A stretch of 64,000 bases of DNA from Bin87 sp034420475 (GTDB taxonomy: Bacteria; Chloroflexota; Dehalococcoidia; Lucifugimonadales; UBA3495), in the NCBI GenBank assembly GCA_034420475.1, contig DAOULH010000010.1, forward strand, positions 62,001 to 126,000, in the 5' to 3' direction. The notes under the pieces are model-generated. The model saw nothing but the letters and a program-made list of their open reading frames with translations, was not told the DNA's origin and did not search any database. The number at the start of each line of letters is the position of its first letter. Position 1 is the first letter of the stretch. The position numbers and the translations under genes were made by a program. This document shows, piece by piece, positions 8,136 to 15,599 of this stretch.

Positions 8136-8861
8136 TCAGCGGTCCAGGTCGCGGAAGCGGTAGCCGAGGCCGCGTTCGCTGAGGATGTACTCGGGGTTGC
8201 GGGGGTCGCGTTCCAGCTTTTGCCGCAGGTAGGTGACGTAGGTGCGCACGTACTGGTGCTCGCCGCGATACTCCGGGCCCCAGACCCGTTCCAGGAGGGT
8301 GTCGTGGGTGAGCAGCTGGCCCGGGTTGCTGACCAACTGGTAGAGCAGACGGTATTCCGTGGGACGCAGGTGCATTCCCTCGCCGCCGGCGAAGACCGTG
8401 CTCTGGTCGAAGTTGATGGTCAGCCAATCATCGACGACGACTTCCTGCAAGCGGGGCGGTTCGGCGGCTTCGATCATTGACAAATCCGCGCGGCGGAACA
8501 GGGCGCGGATCCGTGAGGCCAGTTCCCGGGGGCTGAAAGGCTTGGTGATGTAGTCGTCGGCTCCGAGGTCCAGACCGGCCACGCGGTCCGCCTCGTCGCC
8601 ACGCACGGTGACGAAGATGACAGGCACCGAAGACCCGGACCGGATGCGGCGCAGGGTCTCGAACCCGTCCATTTCGGGCATCATCACGTCGAGCACGACG
8701 AGATCCACGGGCTGGCCGGCTTCCAGGTTTTCCAGGGCCCGGGCTCCGTTTTCGGCGGTGACGACGTTGTAGCCCTCTACTTCGAGGTTCATGGCGGTGA
8801 AGCGGACGATGTGCGGCTCGTCGTCCACCACCATGATGGTGCGCTTTTCGGAGGCGGTCAT
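8136..8861 (-). CDS. OmpR/PhoB-family response regulator
   Basis: A 241-residue two-domain response regulator. The receiver domain (about 6-120) has the acidic pair in VVDDEPH, the phospho-acceptor Asp in LVVLDVMMPEMDG, and the conserved Lys in YITKPFSPREL. The C-terminal winged-helix DNA-binding domain (about 140-238) has HLRPTEYRLLYQLV and YVRTYVTYLRQKLE, typical of the KdpE/PhoB type. It starts 12 bp after the stop of the histidine kinase gene on the same strand, so the pair forms one two-component system. The targets are unknown. Confidence 0.95.
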   Translation of the reverse strand: MTASEKRTIMVVDDEPHIVRFTAMNLEVEGYNVVTAENGARALENLEAGQPVDLVVLDVMMPEMDGFETLRRIRSGSSVPVIFVTVRGDEADRVAGLDLGADDYITKPFSPRELASRIRALFRRADLSMIEAAEPPRLQEVVVDDWLTINFDQSTVFAGGEGMHLRPTEYRLLYQLVSNPGQLLTHDTLLERVWGPEYRGEHQYVRTYVTYLRQKLERDPRNPEYILSERGLGYRFRDLDR

Positions 8862-8873
8862 TTGTCGGAGACG

Positions 8874-10460
8874 CTATGGCGAGGCGGAACCGTTGGGCAG
8901 GGTGATGGTGAAAGCGGACCCTTGGCCGGGTTCGCTCTGGACCGAGATGCTTCCGTGGTGGGCCTTCATTATGGCATCACAAATGTACAGGCCCAGTCCC
9001 ATGCCCCGGGGATGGGTGGAAGCCAGGATTTGGGAGCGGTGGAAACGCTCGAAGATACGGCGGGTTTCCCAGCGCGGCACGCCCATACCGACATCGCGGA
9101 CGGTTACCCGCACATCACCGTGGCTGTCGTGCTCGCCGGACACCACCACCGGGCCGCCGTCGGGCGAGTATTTCACGGCGTTGTCCACGAGGTTGACCAG
9201 CACCTGCTCCAGCAAGCCGGGGTCGCCGGTTACCGGCGGCAGGTCGTCCAGGAAAGACACCGACAGCGAGTGCGCTTTCGAGGTGGGTTGGAGACGTTTG
9301 ATGACCTTCTCGGCCATGCCGGCCAGGTTGACCTGCTCGAGGCTCAGGGGCAGAGCGCCGGCCTCCAGGCGGGACGCCAGCAGCAGGCGGTCCATCAGCA
9401 GGCTCATGCGGTCGGTCTCTTCCTCGATGGCCTCGAAACTGCGGCGCAGGGTGTCGCCGTCCCACTGGGCGTCGGGGCGTGAGAGGGTGTTGGTGTAGCC
9501 CTTGATGATGGCCAGCGGGGTCTGGAGCTGGTGTTCCAGCATCGAGAGGAAGGTGGACCGCATCTCCTCGGTCTCGCGGACGCGAGTCATGTCACGGACG
9601 TTGACAACGGCGTTCAACGGGGCCATTTCCGGCGAGCGTACCACCGAATAGACGAGGGCGACCTCGGTACGCTGGCCGGTGGACGAGCGAGCGGTGGCGG
9701 CGAGTTCGGTGACGTTGCCATCCAAACCGGCGGCGGCCTGGTGGGCGTGGATCATAGGGCAGCGGCCGGGACAGATGGGGCGACCCTCGCGGTCCCGCCA
9801 GTTGAGGGCGACGGCGCAGGGCAGGCCCAGCAATTCCTCTCCGGGCCGGCCGAGCATACGTTCCATGGCGGGATTGACGCTGACGATGCGGCGGTCAGCG
9901 TCCACGGTGTAGATGCCGTCGGCGCTGCCCTCCAGGATCGATTCGACCCGCTGTTTCTCCTGGGTGAGCAGGTGGGCCAGGCGGGCCGATTGAACGGCGA
10001 TGGCCGCCTGCTCGGCGAAAGCGGCCAGCACCGGGGGATCGAGCTGGGAAAAATTGGCCGCGTCGGAGGAGCGGAGGACGAAGATCAGACCAACGGTCTC
10101 GTCGTTGGTGTACAGGGGGACGGCCATGACCGGGTTCTGCATCTCGCCGGTGGTGGAAATGGGCAGAGCGGATTGGGGAAACAGGGCGGACAGGAGGGCG
10201 AACTGCTCGCGGCTGAGGGCGAGGTCGGGGATGGCCTCGTTGAGCAGGGGCCGGATGCGCGCGATTTGAGGGCCGTCGAGACCGTAGGCGCCGGTGACCA
10301 CGAAGCGGCGGACCGCGTCGTCCCAGGTGGCAACGACGGCGGCGCTGCCTCCCAACGCGCGGACGGCGTTACGCAGGATGCCCTCCAGTTCCGGCTGAAG
10401 CTCGACGGCGTAGTCGTCGGTTCGCCCGACAGGATTCCAGTTGAAATAGTGGGTGACCAT
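8874..10460 (-). CDS. GAF-PAS sensor histidine kinase
   Basis: A 528-residue soluble kinase without membrane helices. The order is a GAF-like domain (about 20-160), a PAS domain (about 168-290), HisKA with phospho-His310 in LEHQLQTPLAIIKGY, and HATPase with the N-box LVNLVDNAVKYS (about 422-433) and G-boxes DVGMGVP and GMGLGLY. It phosphorylates the adjacent response regulator. The PAS domain holds Cys215, Cys230 and Cys234 (ICPGRCPM), which might bind a cofactor or sense redox state; that is inference. The gene diverges from fmdB-groESL across a 140-bp gap. Confidence 0.93.
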   Translation of the reverse strand: MVTHYFNWNPVGRTDDYAVELQPELEGILRNAVRALGGSAAVVATWDDAVRRFVVTGAYGLDGPQIARIRPLLNEAIPDLALSREQFALLSALFPQSALPISTTGEMQNPVMAVPLYTNDETVGLIFVLRSSDAANFSQLDPPVLAAFAEQAAIAVQSARLAHLLTQEKQRVESILEGSADGIYTVDADRRIVSVNPAMERMLGRPGEELLGLPCAVALNWRDREGRPICPGRCPMIHAHQAAAGLDGNVTELAATARSSTGQRTEVALVYSVVRSPEMAPLNAVVNVRDMTRVRETEEMRSTFLSMLEHQLQTPLAIIKGYTNTLSRPDAQWDGDTLRRSFEAIEEETDRMSLLMDRLLLASRLEAGALPLSLEQVNLAGMAEKVIKRLQPTSKAHSLSVSFLDDLPPVTGDPGLLEQVLVNLVDNAVKYSPDGGPVVVSGEHDSHGDVRVTVRDVGMGVPRWETRRIFERFHRSQILASTHPRGMGLGLYICDAIMKAHHGSISVQSEPGQGSAFTITLPNGSASP

Positions 10461-10520
10461 GGCGTGACCGAATACATGCAGTGTGCGGCGATTTTCAACG
10501 CAATTTTAACATTAAGGCCA

Positions 10521-10549
10521 TTGGAAAACGGTTTAGGGCAGGCGAGAAT
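10521..10549 (+). promoter_or_regulatory. Candidate promoter for fmdB-groES-groEL
   Basis: TTGGAA (10521-10526), a 17-bp spacer and GAGAAT (10544-10549), about 50 bp before fmdB. No CIRCE element (TTAGCACTC-N9-GAGTGCTAA) was seen here or upstream of groES, so heat-shock control by HrcA at this site is not supported. Confidence 0.35.
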
Positions 10550-10600
10550 AGATAGCGAACCTAGCCGGCCGAACGTACCGGCCGATGCAAGGAGGTACAA

Positions 10601-10786
10601 ATGCCGAGGTACGTATATCGGTGTACTTCGTGTGACCACGAGTACGATCAGAGGCAGAGTTTCGGCGCGTCGTCGGAAGGGGAATGCCCCGAATGTTCCG
10701 GCGTCACGCGTCGCGTGTTCCACCCGGTGCCGGTGATCTACAAGGGATCCGGTTTCTACACCACGGACTACGCACGCAAGAAGTAA
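10601..10786 (+). CDS. FmdB family zinc-ribbon protein
   Basis: A 61-residue FmdB-type putative regulatory protein. It starts MPRYVYRCTSCDHEYDQRQS and has two CxxC knuckles (CTSC at about 8-11 and CPEC at about 31-34) that form a zinc ribbon. The C-terminal KGSGFYTTDYARK is typical of the family. The ATG is preceded by a strong AAGGAGGT. It lies 93 bp upstream of groES and probably shares its transcript. Such ribbons are common beside chaperonin or amide-metabolism genes; their molecular role is unsettled. Confidence 0.88.
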   Translation: MPRYVYRCTSCDHEYDQRQSFGASSEGECPECSGVTRRVFHPVPVIYKGSGFYTTDYARKK

Positions 10787-10796
10787 TTCCCGCCAA

Positions 10797-10826
10797 AGAG
10801 ATTGCCACGCTACGCTCGCAATGACA
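10797..10826 (+). repeat. Solo arm of the MITE-like element
   Basis: A sequence running from AGAGATTGCCACG to CTCGCAATGAC. It equals one arm of the 155-bp inverted elements at 762-916, 6593-6749 and 15695-15848, but no opposite arm lies nearby. It sits in the 93-bp gap between fmdB and groES, within the probable transcript. Confidence 0.65.
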
Positions 10827-10879
10827 TCGGCGGGAGCGCGGATCAACCAGGCCAACAACACAACGCAAGGAGGCATTCA

Positions 10880-11170
10880 GTGGCCACTTTCACACCACTT
10901 GGCGAGCGAATCGTCATCAAGCCGACGGAACAGGAAGCGCAGACCCGGGGCGGCATCCTCTTGCCGGACACGGCCAAAGAGAAGCCGCAGGAAGGCGAAG
11001 TCGTCGCGGTGGGTCCCGGCCGGGCCTCCGACGATGGCAGCCGCATCCCCATGGAACTATCCGTGGGCGACAAGGTCATCTACTCGAAGTACGCCGGCAC
11101 GGAGTACGAAGACGGCGACGAAGAGTACCTGATCATGCGCGAGTCGGACGTGCTCGCCAAGATCGGCTAA
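10880..11170 (+). CDS. groES: Co-chaperonin GroES
   Basis: The 96-residue GroES/Hsp10 that caps the GroEL chamber. It has the FTPLGERIVIKP start, the mobile-loop region TRGGILLPDTAKEKPQEGEVVAVGPG, and the closing YLIMRESDVLAKIG. The start is GTG at 10880 with GGAGG eight bases before it. A frame extending upstream to 10802 would run through the repeat arm and is not used. The length matches the family. groEL follows after 111 bp, which holds a separate inverted repeat. Confidence 0.97.
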   Translation: MATFTPLGERIVIKPTEQEAQTRGGILLPDTAKEKPQEGEVVAVGPGRASDDGSRIPMELSVGDKVIYSKYAGTEYEDGDEEYLIMRESDVLAKIG

Positions 11171-11189
11171 CCGCACCGCATCTGGTTTT

Positions 11190-11252
11190 GGTCATTCCCG
11201 CGAAGGCGGAAATCCACATCACATCCCGGATTACCGCGAAGGCGGGAACGAC
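11190..11252. repeat. Dispersed repeat with CCCGCGAAGGCGG motif, groES-groEL gap
   Basis: Two related units between groES and groEL: GTCATTCCCGCGAAGGCGG (from about 11191) and ATTACCGCGAAGGCGGGAA (from about 11229). The CATTCCCGCGAAGGCGGGAAT theme is a known type of short bacterial intergenic repeat that folds into a hairpin. Its place inside the operon could modulate the groES:groEL ratio; that is speculation. Confidence 0.55.
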
Positions 11253-11281
11253 CGGGAAGGATTGATTCAAGGAGAAACGCA

Positions 11282-12901
11282 ATGCCCGCAAAGAAAATGG
11301 CGTACTCCGAAGAGGCCCGAAAGTCGCTGCGATCCGGCATCGACACGCTGGCCGACTCGGTCAAGATTACCCTGGGCCCCCGGGGCCGCAACGTCGTGCT
11401 GGACAAGAAGTTCGGCCCGCCGCAGGTCTGCTCCGACGGCGTGACCATCGCCAAGGAAATTGAGCTTCCCGACGCCTTCGAGAACATGGGCGCCCAGCTG
11501 CTCAAAGAAGCCGCCACGAAGACCAACGACGCCGCCGGTGATGGGACCACCACCAGCATCGTGCTGTCGCAGGCCATCATCAACGAGGGCTTCAAGAACG
11601 TGACCGCCGGCGCGAACCCCATGGCCATCAAGCGCGGCATCGAGCGCGCAGTGGGCCAGATTGTGACCGAGCTCCAGTCGATGTCCCAGCCCGTGGAGAC
11701 CCGCGAGCGCATCGGCCAGGTTGCCTCCCTGTCCGCCCACGAAGACGCCATCGGCGAGACCATTGCCGAGGCGATGGAGAAGGTCGGCAAGGACGGCGTC
11801 ATCACCGTGGAAGAGTCCCGCGGCCTGACCGACGAGATCGAGTACGTGGAAGGCATGCAGGTCGACCGCGGCTACATCTCGCCTTACTTCATCACCAACA
11901 GCGACCGCATGGAAGCTGGCATCGAAGACCCCTTCGTCATCATCACCGACAAGAAGATCTCGGCGGTGGCGGACCTGGTTCCGGCTCTGGAGAAGATGCT
12001 CCAGGTCGGCCAGAAGAACGCGGTCATCGTGGCTGAGGACGTGGACGGCGAGGCCCTGGCCACGCTGGTCGTCAACAAGCTGCGCGGCATCATGAACGTG
12101 CTGGCCGTCAAGGCCCCCGGCTTCGGCGACCGCCGCAAGGCCATGCTGGAAGACATCGCCATCCTGACCGGCGGCACCGTCATCAGCGAAGAGACCGGCC
12201 GCCGGCTGGACTCCGCCACCATCGAGGACTTCGGCCGCGCCCGCCGCGTCGCCTCCACCAAGGACGACACGACCATCGTTGAGGGTCACGGTTCCGAGGA
12301 CGGCATCCAGGCCCGGATCAACCAGATCAAGGCCCAGATCGAAGACACCACCTCCGAGTACGACCGCGAGAAGCTGCAAGAGCGGATGGCCAAGCTGTCC
12401 GGCGGCGTGGCCGTGATCAAGGTTGGCGCCGCCACCGAGATCGAGCTCAAGGAGCGGAAGGCCCGGGTCGAGGACGCCCTGTCCGCCACCCGTTCCGCGG
12501 TGGAAGAGGGCATCGTCCCCGGCGGCGGAGTTGCCCTGGTTCGCGCCCAGCGCGCGCTGGAAGGCGTCTCCGGGCTGACCGGCGACGAGGTTGTCGGCCT
12601 CAACATCATCCGGCACTCGCTGGAGCAGCCGCTGAAGATCATCGTCGAAAACGCCGGCGGCGAAGGCGCCGTGGTGCTGCACGATGTCAAGGACCAGTCC
12701 GATGACTACGGCTACGACGCCGAGGTCAGCGAGTTCGGCCCGATGCTCGAGCGCGGCATCATCGACCCGGTGAAGGTGACCCGCTCCGCGCTGCAGAACG
12801 CGGCCTCCGTGGCGGCCATGGTGCTCACCACCGAGTCCATGATCACCGAGATCCCTGAGCCGACGCCGGCGATGCCCGCCGCCCCGCCGATGGACTTCTA
12901 G
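11282..12901 (+). CDS. groEL: Chaperonin GroEL
   Basis: The 539-residue 60-kDa chaperonin, full length for the family. It shows the KITLGPRGRNVVLDKKFG block and the ATP-site motif GDGTTTSIVL (Asp87-type region). The signature stretch is represented by SGGVAVIKVGAATEIELKE and EEGIVPGGGVALVRA. The C-terminus is PTPAMPAAPPMDF rather than the Gly-Gly-Met tail of Escherichia coli, as in several other phyla. The ATG is preceded by AAGGAGAA. It ends just before a strong terminator. Confidence 0.98.
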   Translation: MPAKKMAYSEEARKSLRSGIDTLADSVKITLGPRGRNVVLDKKFGPPQVCSDGVTIAKEIELPDAFENMGAQLLKEAATKTNDAAGDGTTTSIVLSQAIINEGFKNVTAGANPMAIKRGIERAVGQIVTELQSMSQPVETRERIGQVASLSAHEDAIGETIAEAMEKVGKDGVITVEESRGLTDEIEYVEGMQVDRGYISPYFITNSDRMEAGIEDPFVIITDKKISAVADLVPALEKMLQVGQKNAVIVAEDVDGEALATLVVNKLRGIMNVLAVKAPGFGDRRKAMLEDIAILTGGTVISEETGRRLDSATIEDFGRARRVASTKDDTTIVEGHGSEDGIQARINQIKAQIEDTTSEYDREKLQERMAKLSGGVAVIKVGAATEIELKERKARVEDALSATRSAVEEGIVPGGGVALVRAQRALEGVSGLTGDEVVGLNIIRHSLEQPLKIIVENAGGEGAVVLHDVKDQSDDYGYDAEVSEFGPMLERGIIDPVKVTRSALQNAASVAAMVLTTESMITEIPEPTPAMPAAPPMDF

Positions 12902-12930
12902 TCCCAGGCGAGCATCTCTACGGGATTTAG

Positions 12931-12967
12931 ACCGGGGCGGTTATTGCGACCGCCCCGGTTTTTGTTT
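12931..12967 (+). terminator. Rho-independent terminator after groEL
   Basis: An 11-bp GC-rich stem (ACCGGGGCGGT paired with ACCGCCCCGGT) with a seven-base loop, followed directly by a T-rich run (TTTTTGTTT). It lies 30 bp after the groEL stop. Confidence 0.9.
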
Positions 12968-12994
12968 CGCCGTGTAGTTTTACCTATTCCCTGT

Positions 12995-13025
12995 TTGAGA
13001 GTAATATTGGCGCTACGCTTATATT
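12995..13025 (+). promoter_or_regulatory. Candidate promoter of the MFS gene
   Basis: TTGAGA (12995-13000), a 19-bp spacer and TATATT (13020-13025), just downstream of the groEL terminator and about 85 bp before the MFS start. The spacer is longer than ideal. Confidence 0.4.
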
Positions 13026-13109
13026 GCTTAACGGCTTGGATGTGCGAGCCTTTGCCGTGAGCTGCTATCTCCGAGGCCACTGCTGAAAAACTCTGCTGCC
13101 CGCCGCCTG

Positions 13110-14456
13110 TTGGCCTGGCATCCGCCGACTCCTTTCTTTTACGGGTGGCTGGTGCTGGGCATGGCCTGCCTTTCCTCCGCCACCGGGGCCAGCGTGTCCC
13201 AGGTGGTGATGGGGGCCATCCAGGTGTACATCGTGGATGACACCGGGTGGGACATCGGGACCCTGTCCATAGCGGTGACCGCCGGCACCTGGTGTTCCGG
13301 GATACTGGCTCCCTTCGCCGGCGCGCTGGCCGACCGGTACGGCCCCCGGGTGCTGACCACGCTGGGGCTGGTGGTGGTCGGGTGCGCGCTGCTGGCGATT
13401 TCGGCGGTGAACACCAGCACACCGTGGCCGTTCTTCGCGGCCTACATCGTCGCCAGGACGGTGAGCAATCCTTTCCTGATCGGTATCGTTCCCCGGGCGG
13501 CGACGGTCAACTTCTTCCGGCGGCGGCGGGGCGTCACCCTGGCGATCAACGGCATGGCGCGTCCCGTGGGCGGCGCGATCAACATCCAGATCATTTCACT
13601 GATCGCGGCCACGCACAGTTGGCGAGCGTCCTACGGATACGTCGGGCTGTTCATGATGGCGATGACGGTGCCGGTATTCCTGATCATGCGGCGGACGCCG
13701 GAAGAGATCGGTATGCTGCCGGACGGGGATCGACCCGCTCCCGGGTCCGAAGCCGCGCCACAATCCGGCGGCGGGCGGCGGGCGGGTCGCCGCGCCCAGG
13801 CGGGGACACAAGAGTTCAGCTGGACAGCCCGCGAGGCGATGAAGACCCGCGCCTACTGGTGCATCGCCGGGACCGCAGTGCTGGCGATAATCGCGTCGGC
13901 GGGCCTGGGTTACATCCTGGTGCCGTTTCTCGTCAGCGAGTCGGGTCCGGGATTGACCAATCCGCAGGCCGTGGGCGTAGGGGCGTTGGGCGCCGTGCTG
14001 GCCATGACCACCCTGGTCTGGGGTTTCCTGGCAGACAAGTTCGGGCCGCGTCCCTGCATGGTCTCGACCATCACGGGGGCGGTGCTTTCCGGGCTGTTCC
14101 TGGCGACCGGCGTCGACTCGCTGTGGACGGCATACCTTTTCGCCGTGCTGTGGGGCTTTTTCTCAAACACAGTGGGGACGCTGGAACACATGCTGCTGGC
14201 GCAGTATTTCGGGCGCGGGTCCTTCGGCGCGATCCTGGGCTCACTGGGGCCGCTGCAAACCACGGCGCTGGGAATCGCGCCGGTATTTGGCAGCTACCTG
14301 CTGACGTTCACCCACAGCTACACCGTGGTATTCATCGTGTTGATGGCGATGTACGCCGGCGCCGGGCTGTTGATCCTGCTGGCCAAAGCGCCGCGGCTGC
14401 CGCCGCGCGCCACCCAAGCGCAAGCCGAGCCCGGCGTCGCATCGGCAACGGTATAA
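13110..14456 (+). CDS. Major facilitator superfamily transporter
   Basis: A 448-residue MFS permease with about 12 predicted helices and a long hydrophilic central loop (about 205-240; QSGGGRRAGRRAQ). TM1 begins FFYGWLVLGMACLSS, and the inter-helix motif ADRYGPRVLTTLG (motif A type) follows TM2; the repeat in the second half is ADKFGPRPCMV. This resembles the oxalate/formate antiporter or monocarboxylate-transporter-like groups. The start is TTG at 13110, because no ATG or GTG lies upstream in frame and later starts would cut into TM1. The substrate is unknown, probably an organic anion. Confidence 0.88.
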   Translation: MAWHPPTPFFYGWLVLGMACLSSATGASVSQVVMGAIQVYIVDDTGWDIGTLSIAVTAGTWCSGILAPFAGALADRYGPRVLTTLGLVVVGCALLAISAVNTSTPWPFFAAYIVARTVSNPFLIGIVPRAATVNFFRRRRGVTLAINGMARPVGGAINIQIISLIAATHSWRASYGYVGLFMMAMTVPVFLIMRRTPEEIGMLPDGDRPAPGSEAAPQSGGGRRAGRRAQAGTQEFSWTAREAMKTRAYWCIAGTAVLAIIASAGLGYILVPFLVSESGPGLTNPQAVGVGALGAVLAMTTLVWGFLADKFGPRPCMVSTITGAVLSGLFLATGVDSLWTAYLFAVLWGFFSNTVGTLEHMLLAQYFGRGSFGAILGSLGPLQTTALGIAPVFGSYLLTFTHSYTVVFIVLMAMYAGAGLLILLAKAPRLPPRATQAQAEPGVASATV

Positions 14457-14500
14457 TCTCAACGAACCGCCAAGACGAACTATCCAACGGAGGCAAACCA

Positions 14501-14893
14501 ATGGCTAACAGCGAGTACATGAACCCCAGCGGCATCGCGGACCCATCAGCTTCGGGTTTCAGCGCAGTGGTGAAGGCGGGCAACACCGTCTACATCGCGG
14601 GCATGGTCGCCCAGGATGAGAACGGCAATGTGATTGGCGCCGGCGATGCCGAGGAGCAGACGCGGCAGATCTGGCGGAACATCGAGGTTGCGGTCAAGGC
14701 CGCGGGCGGGTCGCTGGCGGACATCGTCAAGACCACCACCTACGTGACCGGGATTGAGCACGGGGCGGCGGTGCGCAAGGTGCGCGGCGAGCTGTTCCCC
14801 AGCAACCCGCCCACCAGCACGCTGCTGGTGGTGAGCGAACTGGCGAACCCGGCCTACGTGGTGGAGATCGAGTCGATTGCCGTGGTGGGGTAA
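14501..14893 (+). CDS. RidA/YjgF family protein
   Basis: A 130-residue RidA-fold protein: GNTVYIAGMVAQDENG, EEQTRQIWRNIEVAVKAAG and the ending PAYVVEIESIAVVG. RidA enzymes hydrolyse reactive enamine/imine intermediates. The Arg that binds the substrate carboxylate in archetypal RidA (in the PARxxxxV block) seems replaced here (NPPTSTLLVV). It may therefore belong to a Rid subfamily without classical deaminase activity. The ATG is preceded by AACGGAGG. It lies 44 bp after the MFS gene. Confidence 0.9.
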   Translation: MANSEYMNPSGIADPSASGFSAVVKAGNTVYIAGMVAQDENGNVIGAGDAEEQTRQIWRNIEVAVKAAGGSLADIVKTTTYVTGIEHGAAVRKVRGELFPSNPPTSTLLVVSELANPAYVVEIESIAVVG

Positions 14894-14907
14894 TCACCGA
14901 AAACCAA

Positions 14908-14945
14908 TGCCCCCTCTCACGCAATAGGGAGGGGGCAAGTTATTT
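14908..14945 (+). terminator. Terminator after the RidA gene
   Basis: A nine-bp stem TGCCCCCTC/GAGGGGGCA with an imperfect inner extension, followed by AGTTATTT, 15 bp after the RidA stop and just before hicA. Confidence 0.7.
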
Positions 14946-14954
14946 CTACCCATC

Positions 14955-15218
14955 ATGGTATCATTGAGGCGACGACATCAGGCTACGCTGGAAGCGATAT
15001 TCAGGCGGCCGACTCAAGCGAACATTCGTTGGGACGATGTTGAGACTTTATTACTGGCGTGCGGCGCTCATATCGAGGAGCGGGCCGGTTCGCGAGTAGG
15101 GGTAGACTTGAACGGCCTGGCTACCGTGTTCCATCGTCCACATCCCCGGCCGGAAGCTTCGAAAAGCTTGGTAGATGATGTGCGCAAATTCTTGATTGAA
15201 GCAGGTGTCGGGCCATGA
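14955..15218 (+). CDS. hicA: HicA-type toxin (mRNA interferase)
   Basis: An 87-residue HicA-like double-stranded-RNA-binding-fold toxin. The core IRWDDVETLLLACGAHIEER, GSRVGVDLNG and TVFHRPHPRPEASKSLVDD fits the HicA family that pairs with Arc-tailed HicB. HicA toxins cleave mRNA during translation when not bound by HicB. The FHRPHP block carries the His typical of this branch. The stop overlaps the hicB start by four bases, so the two are translationally coupled. Confidence 0.87.
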   Translation: MVSLRRRHQATLEAIFRRPTQANIRWDDVETLLLACGAHIEERAGSRVGVDLNGLATVFHRPHPRPEASKSLVDDVRKFLIEAGVGP

Positions 15219-15598
15219 TGGAGTACAAAGGATACCGGGCGGCGGTGACTTTCGATGATCACGCGGGCATTTTCCACGGTTCAATAGTGGATACCCGCGA
15301 CATGGTAACGTTCGTGGGCGAATCGGTGGAGGAGTTGCGCCGGGAGTTCAAGATTTCAGTGGATGACTACCTGGCGTTTTGCAGTGAGCGAGGCAAAGAA
15401 CCAGACAAGCCTTATTCCGGCGAAATATCGTTCAAGGTCAGTTCCAATGTACACCGCACGGCGGACGCCGCCGCCCGGTCGGAGGGGAAAACCCTGGAGG
15501 AGTGGCTGGCCGAAACGGTGGAATGGGTAGCGGAGCAGACGCTCAACCCGCCGGCATATATCAGCCCGTGTTGCAGCGACGAGTGCTGCTGCGATTAG
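15215..15598 (+). CDS. hicB: HicB-type antitoxin with Cys-rich tail
   Basis: A 127-residue HicB antitoxin with an N-terminal degraded RNase-H-like fold (YKGYRAAVTFDDHAGIFHG, VTFVGESVEELRREFKISVDDYL). A C-terminal ribbon-helix-helix segment (SGEISFKVSSNVHRTADAAA onward) should bind the operator and neutralise HicA. It starts at overlapping ATG codons inside the hicA end. Unusually the last ten residues are PCCSDECCCD, five cysteines in ten positions, which could bind metal or form a redox-sensitive tail. That addition is not part of the usual domain. Confidence 0.87.
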   Translation: MMEYKGYRAAVTFDDHAGIFHGSIVDTRDMVTFVGESVEELRREFKISVDDYLAFCSERGKEPDKPYSGEISFKVSSNVHRTADAAARSEGKTLEEWLAETVEWVAEQTLNPPAYISPCCSDECCCD

Positions 15599-15599
15599 T

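Noticed and set aside
10802..10879. Longer N-terminus for GroES
   Set aside because: The extension is translated from the repeat arm at 10797-10826. The GTG at 10880 has the ribosome-binding site and gives the normal 96 residues.
10787..11281. CIRCE heat-shock operator near groES/groEL
   Set aside because: No TTAGCACTC-N9-GAGTGCTAA or close variant was found; the inverted sequences here are dispersed repeats.
13247..14500. Upstream extension of the RidA frame through the MFS gene
   Set aside because: The MFS frame has transporter motifs throughout. RidA has its own ribosome-binding site and start at 14501.
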